This document shows, piece by piece, positions 1 to 8,104 of a DNA stretch of 64,000 nt (positions within the stretch are counted from its first letter, which is position 1; each line of letters opens with the position of its first letter). The notes below the pieces were generated by a model that was not told the DNA's origin, searched no databases, and saw only the letters and a list, made by a program, of their open reading frames with translations. Origin of the DNA: JACTUA01 sp964551875. Lineage in GTDB: Archaea; Halobacteriota; Methanomicrobia; Methanomicrobiales; JACTUA01. A program made the position numbers and the translations under genes. Where the stretch lies: NCBI GenBank assembly GCA_964551875.1, contig CAZKEV010000003.1:1-64000 (forward strand), in the 5' to 3' direction.

Positions 1-131
1 GGCCTCACCTGGAAGGCGAGCTCCTTCACCTGGTCCTCGCGGTGCTGGAACTGCTCTGGGACGTAGTCCAGCTCAAAGACCTCCGGTTCACGGAAGAGGG
101 TCTCGTCCCACATGAGGAGGCTTTTCTTCAT
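1..131 (-). CDS. cdc6: Orc1/Cdc6 replication initiator, N-terminus only
   Basis: Only the first 43 or so codons are present; the gene runs off the left edge. Orc1/Cdc6 proteins are AAA+ ATPases that bind origin repeats and help load MCM helicase. The translated start contains MWDETLF, EVFELDYVPEQF and HREDQVKEL, the typical N-terminal signature of archaeal Orc1/Cdc6, just ahead of the AAA+ domain. I chose the ATG at 131 (MKKSLLMWDE) because the TATA-like box at 157-165 would start transcription at about 134; the in-frame ATG at 113 is the alternative. The Walker motifs lie outside the window, so activity cannot be judged. No origin-like repeats are seen beside it. Confidence 0.88.
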   Translation of the reverse strand, partial: MKKSLLMWDETLFREPEVFELDYVPEQFQHREDQVKELAFQVR

Positions 132-156
132 CCCAATAGACACTCGATCGGGGTTC

Positions 157-165
157 TACTTAAAT
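157..165 (-). promoter_or_regulatory. TATA-like box of cdc6
   Basis: The minus strand reads ATTTAAGTA here. Its centre is about 27 bases before the ATG at 131, the usual archaeal TATA-to-start-site distance, so a transcript with almost no leader is predicted. Confidence 0.5.
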
Positions 166-197
166 CTGGACCATGCGCGGCGCGATAATGAACCGCA

Positions 198-875
198 TCA
201 TGGATTCATGCACCGCTTGCAGAGGCTCCTCCCCGTGAGGAGCCGGGAGAGCTTCTCCTGGTTCTTTGTGATGGGGAGACCACACCCTTCGCAGCGCACC
301 TCCCCCTCAACGAGAGGCGGGCTCTCGGGAGCAGATTTCACCTCTTTGGGAACCTCCCGCGTAGGAGGAGTCGCCGGAGTCTTCCGGGGGGGTTCGGCCG
401 TTCCTGCCACGGGAGCTGCTCCTCCTGCTCTTTCAGCTGGCTTCGCGGGCCTGGTCCCCTTCGCTCCCGGACTGACCCTGACGATCACCGGCTGATCTTC
501 CCTGGCAGGTGCAGACGGAACTTCCTGCCGGGCCTCTGCCTGGACAGTGTCAGGAGGCCTGGGAGCGGCCTCGCGGGGTACTCCGCTGGAGGCGGGCCGG
601 GCCGCCTCCGGCGAAGCCTCCTCCTCCCTCCGGACGGGCATCGGGGCAGCTGCAACAACGGCCTTCGGAAATGCGAGGACCCTTCTCCTGTATGCTTCCA
701 CCCGTTCAGCGGTGACCTGGTCCCCATGGCCCAGGCGCGCGAGCATCCCATCGAGGAAGGAGATGAGATCTTCTGCGTTCCCGTCGTCCCCGATCTCCCC
801 TTCAACATCCAGCCGGAGGTTCTCGTAGTTCTCCAGGTTGATGGTGATCCCGATGGAGAGAGTCTTCCGTGCCAT
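198..875 (-). CDS. Conserved hypothetical protein with C-terminal zinc finger
   Basis: A 225-residue protein of unknown function. Residues 1-75 form a compact domain starting MARKTLSIGITINLENYENL. The middle, about 80-185, is a low-complexity linker rich in Ala, Pro, Glu and Arg, probably disordered. The last 35 residues carry CEGCGLP and CKRC, a four-cysteine pattern that should bind zinc. The frame is open further upstream, but I chose the ATG at 875 because it begins the folded domain and a TATA-like box (896-904) sits 25 bases before it. It lies 64 bases downstream of the 170-residue gene and upstream of cdc6, all on the same strand. The zinc tail suggests nucleic-acid or protein binding, which is inference only. 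Confidence 0.72.
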   Translation of the reverse strand: MARKTLSIGITINLENYENLRLDVEGEIGDDGNAEDLISFLDGMLARLGHGDQVTAERVEAYRRRVLAFPKAVVAAAPMPVRREEEASPEAARPASSGVPREAAPRPPDTVQAEARQEVPSAPAREDQPVIVRVSPGAKGTRPAKPAERAGGAAPVAGTAEPPRKTPATPPTREVPKEVKSAPESPPLVEGEVRCEGCGLPITKNQEKLSRLLTGRSLCKRCMNP

Positions 876-895
876 GATAGAGGATGGGTGGCCGG

Positions 896-904
896 AATAT
901 ATCT
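896..904 (-). promoter_or_regulatory. TATA-like box of the zinc-finger hypothetical gene
   Basis: The minus strand reads AGATATATT, centred about 25 bases before the ATG at 875, consistent with a leaderless transcript. It lies inside the 3' part of the upstream gene. Confidence 0.4.
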
Positions 905-939
905 GTGTAAGGGAGGGGACTCCCCGCGGGTTCATGAGT

Positions 940-1452
940 TCAGGGATTCGTATCCCCTGGTTCTTCCCGAACCTCCGGCTCTCCTTGTTCGGGCTCGTGG
1001 TTCTCGTCGGATATGCCCCAGACCTCAAGGATCTGATCCTGTGTACCGGGTATCGGAGCATTCCTGCCTTCCGAAAGAGCCGGGGAAGCATCACCGAAGG
1101 CATCGAGATCCCAGGGGGATCGGTAGATCTTTCCCCCGTGGATACGGTAACGGAAGCGGTGGGGCCAGGGCTGCGAGAGGGTCACCCCGCGCTCGTACAC
1201 GCAATCGGCGAGGGACCAGGTGAGGTACACCGAGCCATCTTCCGTCAGGAGAACCTCGTCGACGTAGCGCTGGATGTACCACCTGAGCTCTGAAACGAGG
1301 GAGAGTGCGCTTCCCAGGGAGGCGGTCATCATCTCCACCCCCGCAGGATGGCGGACGGGATGGTAGAACCGGAGCATTGCGCGGCTCGTGTCAGAGTCGT
1401 AGAGGGTCGAGTAGAGGTCCGTGCCTTCCCGTTCGATAAGGAGGATCTTCAT
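940..1452 (-). CDS. Hypothetical protein (170 aa)
   Basis: A soluble 170-residue protein starting MKILLIEREG, with no signal peptide or membrane helix. The first 110 residues alternate strand-like and helix-like stretches with many aromatic residues; the last 35 are acidic and rich in Pro and Glu, likely disordered. I do not recognise the family. It is followed on the same strand by the zinc-finger hypothetical protein and cdc6, so it may be co-transcribed with the former. The start is the first ATG after the gap to the acyl-CoA synthetase gene, whose 3' end lies 49 bases upstream. Confidence 0.65.
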   Translation of the reverse strand: MKILLIEREGTDLYSTLYDSDTSRAMLRFYHPVRHPAGVEMMTASLGSALSLVSELRWYIQRYVDEVLLTEDGSVYLTWSLADCVYERGVTLSQPWPHRFRYRIHGGKIYRSPWDLDAFGDASPALSEGRNAPIPGTQDQILEVWGISDENHEPEQGEPEVREEPGDTNP

Positions 1453-1501
1453 GGGGGAATGCTCACAGGAGAAGAGTCTTTATTATGGAGTACACCTCTG
1501 C

Positions 1502-3589
1502 TCAGCTCTCTTGAATATCTTCCCGTTCGCGGGTCTCAGAGTCAGGCACATCTCCGGGTCTCTTCACGCTGCACGCTCTCCCCACGACACGGAAGGCATC
1601 CTCCAGGTCGGCGAAGTTCGGGATCTGGTGGCTCCGGAGGATCTGGACGCTGCTCTTCATGGAAGAGCCGCCCAGGAAGCAGCCGACCACCATCTTCTTC
1701 GTGCTCCGGGAGAAGCGGACGACCTCCTGGGCGAGCTGGGACGCGTCGAGGACTGCATCAGGGACCGAGACGATAAAGGCGATATCCCAGAACCCCTGGT
1801 TCCTGATCATGAGGTCAAAGACCCGGGCATAGATCCCGACCCCCGAGTCGCCGATGAGGTCCATCGGGTTCTCATGGCTCCACGCGGCCGGGAGGAAGGT
1901 GTTGAGCTCCCCGAGGACCCCGGTCGGGAGTTCCACGAGATCAACCCCGTAGAGATCGGCATAGTCAGAGGCAAAGACCGCAAAGCCGCCGGCGTTCGTG
2001 ATGACAATCCCCCGGTTGCCCCGGGGATAACCCTCGGATGCGAGGAGTTCGGCGAGGAGGAAGGCCTCGCGCAGGGACTGGGTGGTGATGATGCCCGCCT
2101 CTCTGAAGGCTGCCATGTAGACCTCGTGGCTCCCTGCGAGGGCGCCGGTATGGGAGGAAGCGGCGAGCTGCCCTTTCCTCGAGATGCCGGTCTTGATGGC
2201 AATGACGGGGATCCTTCTCGTGACCCTCTGCACGGCCTCGAGGAACGCCGCCCCGTCCTTCACCTCCTCGATATACATCACGATTGCCCGGGTAACCTGG
2301 TCCTCCCTGAGGGAGAAGAGGAAGTCCTCGAACCCCAGGTCGGCCTGGTTCCCGACACTGATGACGGCCGAGAACCCGATCTCCTCCGGCACCGACCAGT
2401 CCACCATGGTCGCGATCACGGCCCCGCTCTGGGAGATGAAGGCCACCCTCCCGGCCCTCGGGGTGATGGGATCGAAGGTGGTATTGATCCCCTTGTGGGG
2501 GAGCATGATCCCGAGGCAGTTCGGGCCGAGGATGCGCATCGAGAACCTCCGGGCGGTCTCCACGAGCTCCCCCTCAACGCTCTTCCCGGAACTTCCGGTC
2601 TCCCCGAAGCCGCCTGCGAGGATGATGGCGGCCTTCGTGCCTGCCCTGCCCGCCTCTTCCACGATCCCGGGGACGAGCTTCGCGGGGACCGCAATAACGA
2701 CGAGATGGACCGGTTCCGGGAGCGCTCCGATGGAGGGGTAGGTCTTCCTTCCCTGGACCTCGCTCCGGTTCGGGTTGATCGCGTACAACCTGCCCGGGAA
2801 GGACAGGAGATTCCTGAAGACGGCATACCCGACCTTGCGGGGATCGCCGGATGCACCCACCAAGGCGATGGACTCAGGAGAGAAGATCTCGGGTACGAGG
2901 GTACAGTGGATCTTCCGCGGCCTTACCGGGGCATCCACGCCGTGATAGATGCGGGCATCGACCGCGCATGCCCCATCCTCATAGAGGATGAGGGGATTTA
3001 TATCGAACTCTGAGATATCCTCGGCCGTGAACATCCGTGCAGCGGCCTGGATGATCGAGACGAGCGCAGCCTCGTCCTTCGGGGGATTCCCCCTGTAGCC
3101 GGAGATGAGGCGGTAGCCCCGGATCTCCCTGACCATCTCTTCAGCATCGCCCTCCCCAAGGGGCAGGATGCGGAGGGCCACATCCCGGAGGATCTCCACG
3201 AGAGTACCGCCAAGCCCGAAGGTGAGGACCCTGCCAAACGCCGGATCGGTCTTCCCGCCGATGAAGACCTCAAGCCCCCCGGGGAGCTCCTGTTCGACGA
3301 TGACCCCCCCAATCGCCGCTCCCGCCATCCGCTCCTTCACGTTCGAGAGGATCTCCCTGAAGGCCGAACGAACCTTCTCCGGGTCATCCAGCCTCCGGAT
3401 TACCCCGCCGATATCACTCTTATGGACGATCCCGGGGGAGACGATCTTCATGACAACGGGGAACCCGATCTCCTGCGCGATCCGGACCGCCTCTTCGGGG
3501 TCTCGAGCGACCCCGTGGGCGGGTACCGGGATGCCGGCGCGCTTGAGAACCTCATACCCCTCAGGTTCCGTGAGAAGCCTTTTTGTCAT
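1502..3589 (-). CDS. Acyl-CoA synthetase (ADP-forming), fused beta-alpha
   Basis: A 695-residue fusion of the two subunits of ADP-forming acetyl/acyl-CoA synthetase, which interconverts acyl-CoA, ADP and phosphate with acid, CoA and ATP. Residues 1-220 are the beta-type ATP-grasp domain (GFPVVMKIVSPGIVHKSDIGGV). A CoA-binding Rossmann domain begins around 237 (SIALVGASGDPRKVGY), followed by the ligase domains with GPNCLGI and SSHTGALAG; His480 in the latter fits the phosphohistidine. The order is ATP-grasp first, the reverse of many fused archaeal enzymes. GGAGGAGAGG just before the ATG is a good ribosome site, and a TATA-like box lies at about 3640-3648. The acyl substrate cannot be told from sequence. 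Confidence 0.88.
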   Translation of the reverse strand: MTKRLLTEPEGYEVLKRAGIPVPAHGVARDPEEAVRIAQEIGFPVVMKIVSPGIVHKSDIGGVIRRLDDPEKVRSAFREILSNVKERMAGAAIGGVIVEQELPGGLEVFIGGKTDPAFGRVLTFGLGGTLVEILRDVALRILPLGEGDAEEMVREIRGYRLISGYRGNPPKDEAALVSIIQAAARMFTAEDISEFDINPLILYEDGACAVDARIYHGVDAPVRPRKIHCTLVPEIFSPESIALVGASGDPRKVGYAVFRNLLSFPGRLYAINPNRSEVQGRKTYPSIGALPEPVHLVVIAVPAKLVPGIVEEAGRAGTKAAIILAGGFGETGSSGKSVEGELVETARRFSMRILGPNCLGIMLPHKGINTTFDPITPRAGRVAFISQSGAVIATMVDWSVPEEIGFSAVISVGNQADLGFEDFLFSLREDQVTRAIVMYIEEVKDGAAFLEAVQRVTRRIPVIAIKTGISRKGQLAASSHTGALAGSHEVYMAAFREAGIITTQSLREAFLLAELLASEGYPRGNRGIVITNAGGFAVFASDYADLYGVDLVELPTGVLGELNTFLPAAWSHENPMDLIGDSGVGIYARVFDLMIRNQGFWDIAFIVSVPDAVLDASQLAQEVVRFSRSTKKMVVGCFLGGSSMKSSVQILRSHQIPNFADLEDAFRVVGRACSVKRPGDVPDSETREREDIQES

Positions 3590-3771
3590 CCTCTCCTCCA
3601 GTTTGAAAGACCCCGTTTAAGGGTGAATGTGACTTCATCCCATATATAGTGTTGAACGCAACATCTGTGACCAACTGCCTGCGTGAACACTATTTGAGAA
3701 GAGCCTGTGGATAGTAAAGGGGCTCTTTGACACTAGTGCTCACCCGAAGGCCTTCGGAACGCCGAGGATCT

Positions 3772-5880
3772 TCATCCATGTACCTGTTTCGCCAGGGAAG
3801 AGCCGAGGATCGCACCAAGGGAATCCGGGTCAGTGACCGGGAGCTCGCAGGCATGATTCCTGCAGACATATGCCGATGCCTTTCCTGACCTTGCGGTAAA
3901 CCCTCTGGTGAAGGGGGCAAGATGATCGAGGAGCGTATCCCCGGAAGCCGGTTTCAGGAGGACGACCATCTCGGGACGGTCGTGGGAGTTGACGACCTGC
4001 AGGAGCGCCCGTGTATCCGCGGCCCCCGGATCGCCGACCACAACCACCTCGACAGAAGGACTGAGGGCAAGGTTGAGGGAGGCCATCATCCAGGTGGAAG
4101 CTGCCGCCGAGCCAGCGTGCTCCCTGAGGTACCAGCCCATGAGACCCCGGGCAATGTCGAGGTACCTTGTCCTGCCGGTTAGGCGGGATAGGATGAGAAG
4201 GTTGGAGAGGGCAACCGAGTTTGTGGAAGGGGTTGCCCCATCGTGGACTGGTTTCAGCCTTGCGATGAGGGGCTCCCCGTCATCAGGGGTGAAGAAGAAA
4301 CCGCCCCGCTCCCCATCCCGGAAATGCCCGATGAAGCTGTCGGTGATGGCGACCGCCCGTTCCAGGTAGCTGAGATCGAGAGTGCAACGGTAGAGTTCCA
4401 GGAGACCCCACACCAGGTGGGTGTAATCATCGGCATTCCCGTCAACCGCTCCCTCCCCCGACCGGTAGCGGTGAAGCAATCTCCCATTCTTCGTGACCAT
4501 GGTGGAGAGGATGAAGGAGGCTGCCCTCCTGCCGGCCTCCAGGTATTCCCCGGATCCGAACACCCTCGCCCCCGTTGCGAACGCAGCGATGGCAAGACCG
4601 TTCCAGTCGGTGAGGATCTTCTCGTCCCGGGCGGGCCGGGGCCGGTTCCCGCGGGCAACGCGCACCTTCTCCATCGCCGATGCGAGGACGTTCCCAAGTT
4701 CACCCGGAAGGATACCGAGGTCTGCAGCAACCTGCTCTTCGGTCCCCGCGACATGGAGGATGTTATCCCCCGAATTCCTGGTTCCGGCATGCCTGGGAAT
4801 ATTCCCGTCCCGGCAGATCCCATAATATTCCGTGAAGGCAGCACGCTCGGTGCCTGAGAGGACTTTCCCTATCTCATCCCGGGTCCAGAGATAGAACCCT
4901 CCCTCCTTGCCACCGCTCTCGGCGTCTTCTGCGCTGTAGAAGGCTCCTTCGCCTCCCCGGAGATCCCCCTCCATATACGTGAAGATCTCTTCAGCTATAC
5001 TCCGGTAGAATGCCTGCCCTGTCACCCGGAATGCCTCGGTATATGCCATGGCAAGGAGAGCCTGGTCGTAGAGCATCTTCTCGAAGTGGGGTACGAGCCA
5101 GGAGGCATCCATGGCATAGCGGTGGAACCCGAACCCCGCGTGATCGTAGATTCCCCCGGCGTGCATGGCCTGGAGGGTCTTCTCTGCCATAGAGAGGAGA
5201 TCCGGGTCCCCATTACTCTCGAAGCTTCGGAGGAGGAAGAGCAGGGCATGCGGGGTAGGGAACTTAGGCGGGCCACCAAACCCCCCGTACTGCGGGTCGA
5301 AGCTTGACTTCAGTTCACAGAGGACCCGCTCCACGACCTGTTGCTGGCTCTCTCCCCGCTGGTCGCCCGATGGCATCCTGAGAAGGACGGACACTTTATC
5401 TGCTGCCGTGAGGAGCTCCTCCCGTCTCTCCCGCCAGGCGGAATCGATCATCGGGATGAGGTCGAGCATCCCGACCAGCCCGAGCCCCGATTCCCTGGGG
5501 ATATAGGTGGCAGCAAAGAAAGGCTTCTTCTCGGGGGTCATGACAATCGTGAGGGGCCATCCTCCCGTCCCCATGAGCTGGAGCGCGACCGCCATGTAGA
5601 CCTGGTCGATCTCCGGCCGCTCTTCCCGATCCAGCTTGATGTTCACGAAGCTCGCGTTCATGAGGGCTGCCACCCGCGGGTCCTCGAAGGATTCCCGGGC
5701 CATGACGTGGCACCAGTGGCACGTGGAGTATCCTATCGAGAGGAAGATTGGTTTGTCCTCGGCCTGTGCCCTGCTGAATGCCTCCTCCCCCCAGGGATAC
5801 CAGTCGACAGGATTGTAGGCATGCTGGAGAAGATAGGGGCTCTTCTCATGGATGAGTCGGTTGGGTTTCCCTTTGGTCAT
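3772..5880 (-). CDS. YyaL/SSP411-type thioredoxin-domain protein
   Basis: A 702-residue protein of the DUF255 (YyaL, spermatogenesis-associated protein 20) family. Residues 1-165 are a thioredoxin-like domain with CHWC at 54-57 (family hallmark STCHWCHVM) and LDREERPEIDQVYM after it. The rest is an (alpha/alpha)6-barrel resembling N-acylglucosamine epimerase and glycosidase folds (GGIYDHAGFGFHRY, PHFEKMLYDQALL). Length matches the family. The biochemical role is not established; members are thought to act in redox or carbohydrate metabolism. The ATG at 5880 begins the conserved N-terminus. It appears monocistronic, with gaps on both sides. Confidence 0.9.
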   Translation of the reverse strand: MTKGKPNRLIHEKSPYLLQHAYNPVDWYPWGEEAFSRAQAEDKPIFLSIGYSTCHWCHVMARESFEDPRVAALMNASFVNIKLDREERPEIDQVYMAVALQLMGTGGWPLTIVMTPEKKPFFAATYIPRESGLGLVGMLDLIPMIDSAWRERREELLTAADKVSVLLRMPSGDQRGESQQQVVERVLCELKSSFDPQYGGFGGPPKFPTPHALLFLLRSFESNGDPDLLSMAEKTLQAMHAGGIYDHAGFGFHRYAMDASWLVPHFEKMLYDQALLAMAYTEAFRVTGQAFYRSIAEEIFTYMEGDLRGGEGAFYSAEDAESGGKEGGFYLWTRDEIGKVLSGTERAAFTEYYGICRDGNIPRHAGTRNSGDNILHVAGTEEQVAADLGILPGELGNVLASAMEKVRVARGNRPRPARDEKILTDWNGLAIAAFATGARVFGSGEYLEAGRRAASFILSTMVTKNGRLLHRYRSGEGAVDGNADDYTHLVWGLLELYRCTLDLSYLERAVAITDSFIGHFRDGERGGFFFTPDDGEPLIARLKPVHDGATPSTNSVALSNLLILSRLTGRTRYLDIARGLMGWYLREHAGSAAASTWMMASLNLALSPSVEVVVVGDPGAADTRALLQVVNSHDRPEMVVLLKPASGDTLLDHLAPFTRGFTARSGKASAYVCRNHACELPVTDPDSLGAILGSSLAKQVHG

Positions 5881-6021
5881 AGGGCTCCGTTACTTCTCAT
5901 CTCCGGAGGATACGATAAGCCTTCGGTCCTCCGGTCCCAAAGATCACCCATATACACCACGAACGAGATACCCTGAAACAGAATCCGGGTCAGTATTCAA
6001 AGATAATCCTCAACGACGCCT

Positions 6022-6741
6022 ATGATCCGCGAGCATTTCCAGTTCCGGGAGACGATAGCGACCATACTTGCCGATGATCCCTCCCACATCGCGGCAGCCA
6101 GGGAAGGGATGATGTCTGCGCGCCAGGAACTGGAGCGGTATATCGCGCGGGACCCCTTCTTTGCCATCACCTATGACCCGTATACGCCAAAGAACGGTGG
6201 AAAGGTTGTCGGAAGGATGGCGGATGCGGCTTGGAAGGCGGGGGTCGGCCCGATGGCGGCGGTGGCAGGGGCCATCGCCTGGTCCGGCCTCGAAGCCATG
6301 ATCGAGGCCGGGGCTCTCTTTGGTGTAATCGACAACGGAGGGGATATCGCCCTCATCGCCGATCGCGAGATTCGGGTCGGGGTCCATGCCGGGGTATCGC
6401 CCCTCTCCGATACCCTTGCCTTTGTCATCCCACCTGGGACGGGAATACGGGGGATCTGCACCTCTTCGGCAACGGTGGGGCCATCGGTGAGCCTGGGGGT
6501 CGCGGATGCGGTCACGGTCTTCTCCGAAAATGTCGCGTCTGCCGACGCATGGGCGACAGCGATCTGCAACTGGCTGCGACCGGAGGACCACACCGTCCTC
6601 TCGCGCCTTGCAGGGAGCGATGTGACCGCCGTGGTTGCCATCATGGGAGAAGAGATCGTCAGATGGGGTGACCCGCCTCCCCTTGTGCGGGGGAAGGTGA
6701 ATCCCGATATTATCACAAGGGGAAAGGATCCGGTGCGGTGA
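6022..6741 (+). CDS. UPF0280 family protein
   Basis: A 239-residue protein of the UPF0280 family, conserved in methanogens and distantly related to the ApbE flavin transferase fold. Recognisable blocks are MADAAWKAGVGPMAAVAGAI, NGGDIAL and the Ser/Thr-rich CTSSATVGPS. No biochemical activity has been assigned with certainty. It has no signal peptide and is probably cytoplasmic. It stands alone between opposite-strand genes. Its stop codon lies inside a 25-base tandem duplication (6735-6781). Confidence 0.85.
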   Translation: MIREHFQFRETIATILADDPSHIAAAREGMMSARQELERYIARDPFFAITYDPYTPKNGGKVVGRMADAAWKAGVGPMAAVAGAIAWSGLEAMIEAGALFGVIDNGGDIALIADREIRVGVHAGVSPLSDTLAFVIPPGTGIRGICTSSATVGPSVSLGVADAVTVFSENVASADAWATAICNWLRPEDHTVLSRLAGSDVTAVVAIMGEEIVRWGDPPPLVRGKVNPDIITRGKDPVR

Positions 6742-6781
6742 CGCTCCAGGGGATCCCGGGCGGTGACGCTCTAAGGGATCC
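6735..6781. repeat. 25-base tandem duplication at the UPF0280 stop codon
   Basis: The segment GCGGTGACGCTC followed by a GGGATCC-ending stretch occurs at 6735 and again at 6760 with few differences. The first copy contains the stop codon of the UPF0280 gene; the second is noncoding. It looks like a small slippage duplication. Confidence 0.6.
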
Positions 6782-6819
6782 AGCGCGATAGGGAAAAATG
6801 CCCCGTGCCAGGAGGACCC

Positions 6820-7206
6820 TTATTCCTCCAGGTAGTGTCGGGAACCCCGGTACGCGGAGGATCCCTCGAACTTCACGAGCACCTCTCCAGCCTCGCTCAC
6901 CTCGATGACCGGCCCCCCTTTCTCGACGCGAAAGACCAGCTCCAGCCCCTTCTCCTCTTCGAAGGGGATCCCATCCACGGCAGCTCCCGCAGGCTGGAGG
7001 GTGAGGCGTTCCTGCCCGAGAAGCGTGGGCAGCTCGCGGAAGTGGTAATAGAAGGACTGGAGAGCATTCAGGAGATCAGAGCTGAGAAGCTCGGTCCTTG
7101 CCTCCGCATCCAGTGTGTCAAGGACTTCGGCGAGGGTCTTTTCGTTCTCCCCGGCAATGGCGAGGATGCGATCCGCGAGCTCGGCAAGTTCCACAGGGTC
7201 GATCAA
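6820..7206 (-). CDS. Hypothetical protein (128 aa), methanogen type
   Basis: A 128-residue acidic soluble protein. The N-terminal half is helical and leucine-rich (residues 1-60, LAELADRIL, LLNALQSFYYHF). The C-terminal half is beta-rich and ends KFEGSSAYRGSRHYLEE. No domain is recognised. It is divergent from the winged-helix/Trm56 operon and shares a 90-base promoter region with it that contains AT-rich TATA-like sequence. It may belong to an order-specific conserved family, but that is a guess. Confidence 0.65.
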   Translation of the reverse strand: MIDPVELAELADRILAIAGENEKTLAEVLDTLDAEARTELLSSDLLNALQSFYYHFRELPTLLGQERLTLQPAGAAVDGIPFEEEKGLELVFRVEKGGPVIEVSEAGEVLVKFEGSSAYRGSRHYLEE

Positions 7207-7263
7207 GGCTGCCTTCCTGAATCCAACAGAAGTTTCTTACATTCGGAATCGGGCCCCTGACCT

Positions 7264-7274
7264 AAATAATATAT
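7264..7274 (+). promoter_or_regulatory. TATA-like box of the winged-helix/trm56 operon
   Basis: AAATAATATAT is centred at 7269, predicting a transcription start near 7295-7296. That supports the GTG at 7298 as a leaderless start. The same AT-rich block could serve the divergent gene ending at 6820. Confidence 0.5.
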
Positions 7275-7297
7275 TGTTACTCCCGAGATTGATACGT

Positions 7298-7582
7298 GTG
7301 CGGGACGAGAAGATCGACTGGTCGGTGTACCATGCCCTCCTTCACGGGAAGGTATGTACCCTGCAGGATCTGGCATCCATTGGTTACGAACCTCGTCTCA
7401 TTGAGGAATCTGTCCGCCGCCTGGAAAAGTACCACCTCGTAGAACGGGCGGGCGATGCGGTGAGGGCGCTCTCGTTCCATGAGTCCCTCCTTCTCTGCCA
7501 GGCGAAGAACGATGAAACGTGTCCATTTTTTATCGAGAACGGCATCATCAGGGCGAGGCCGGAACGGGAGAGGAAACCGTAA
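7298..7582 (+). CDS. Small winged-helix-like protein
   Basis: A 94-residue protein starting VRDEKIDWSVYHALLHGKV. The pattern helix, TLQDLASIGYEPRLIEESVRRLEKYHLVER, then a short beta-wing is that of a winged-helix DNA-binding domain with few extras. I chose the GTG at 7298 because of the TATA box at 7264-7274; upstream in-frame codons translate promoter sequence. It is the first gene of a tightly packed operon, with Trm56 starting directly after its stop. It could be a local regulator or an RNA/DNA-binding accessory. Specific function is unknown. Confidence 0.7.
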   Translation: MRDEKIDWSVYHALLHGKVCTLQDLASIGYEPRLIEESVRRLEKYHLVERAGDAVRALSFHESLLLCQAKNDETCPFFIENGIIRARPERERKP

Positions 7583-8104
7583 ATGAGGAAGGTCTGCATC
7601 CTCAGGCTCGGCCACCGGCCCTTCAGGGACAAGCGCGTCACCACCCATGTCGGCCTCGCGGCGAGGGCCTTCGGGGCCGATGGCATGTATCTCGCGGCCG
7701 AGGATCCGGGCCTTGCCGGGAGCGTACGGGATGTGGTAACCCGCTGGGGGGGGCAGTTCTTCATCGAGGACGGGGTCTCGTGGAAAAGGTGCGTCCGGTC
7801 ATGGAAGGAGGGAGGGGGGACAGTGGTGCACCTCACCATGTACGGACTCCCGATGGGGGAGGTTATCGGGGAGATCAGGAAGAGAGAAGAGATCCTCATC
7901 GTGATCGGGGCGGAGAAGGTGCCGGGCGAGATCTACGGCCTTGCCGACTTCAACGTGTCGGTGACCTCCCAGCCCCACTCCGAGGTCTCGAGTATTGCCG
8001 TCTTCCTCGACCACCTCTTCGAGGGGCACGAACTGGACCGCACCTATCCTGACGCTGAACTGAGGATATACCCGAGCAGCGACGGCAAGAGGACCGGACC
8101 GTGA
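7583..8104 (+). CDS. trm56: tRNA (cytidine(56)-2'-O)-methyltransferase Trm56
   Basis: A 173-residue SPOUT-class methyltransferase that 2'-O-methylates C56 in the T-loop of archaeal tRNAs using S-adenosylmethionine. The archaeal Trm56 signature is clear: start VCILRLGHRPFRDKRVTTHV, then FGADGMYL, HLTMYGLP, and the C-terminal knot region IVIGAEKVPGEIYGLADFNVSVTSQPHSEVSSIAVFLDHLF. Length is normal for the family. It begins immediately after the winged-helix gene, and its stop overlaps the GTG of the ATP-grasp gene by four bases, indicating translational coupling. Confidence 0.93.
   Translation: MRKVCILRLGHRPFRDKRVTTHVGLAARAFGADGMYLAAEDPGLAGSVRDVVTRWGGQFFIEDGVSWKRCVRSWKEGGGTVVHLTMYGLPMGEVIGEIRKREEILIVIGAEKVPGEIYGLADFNVSVTSQPHSEVSSIAVFLDHLFEGHELDRTYPDAELRIYPSSDGKRTGP

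Noticed and set aside
131..900. Replication origin next to cdc6
   Set aside because: The upstream side of cdc6 is filled by co-directional genes and shows no AT-rich unwinding region or repeated origin-recognition boxes.
1421..3013. Very long plus-strand frame opposite the acyl-CoA synthetase
   Set aside because: It is antisense to a gene with unmistakable motifs; high GC content keeps complementary frames open in this genome.
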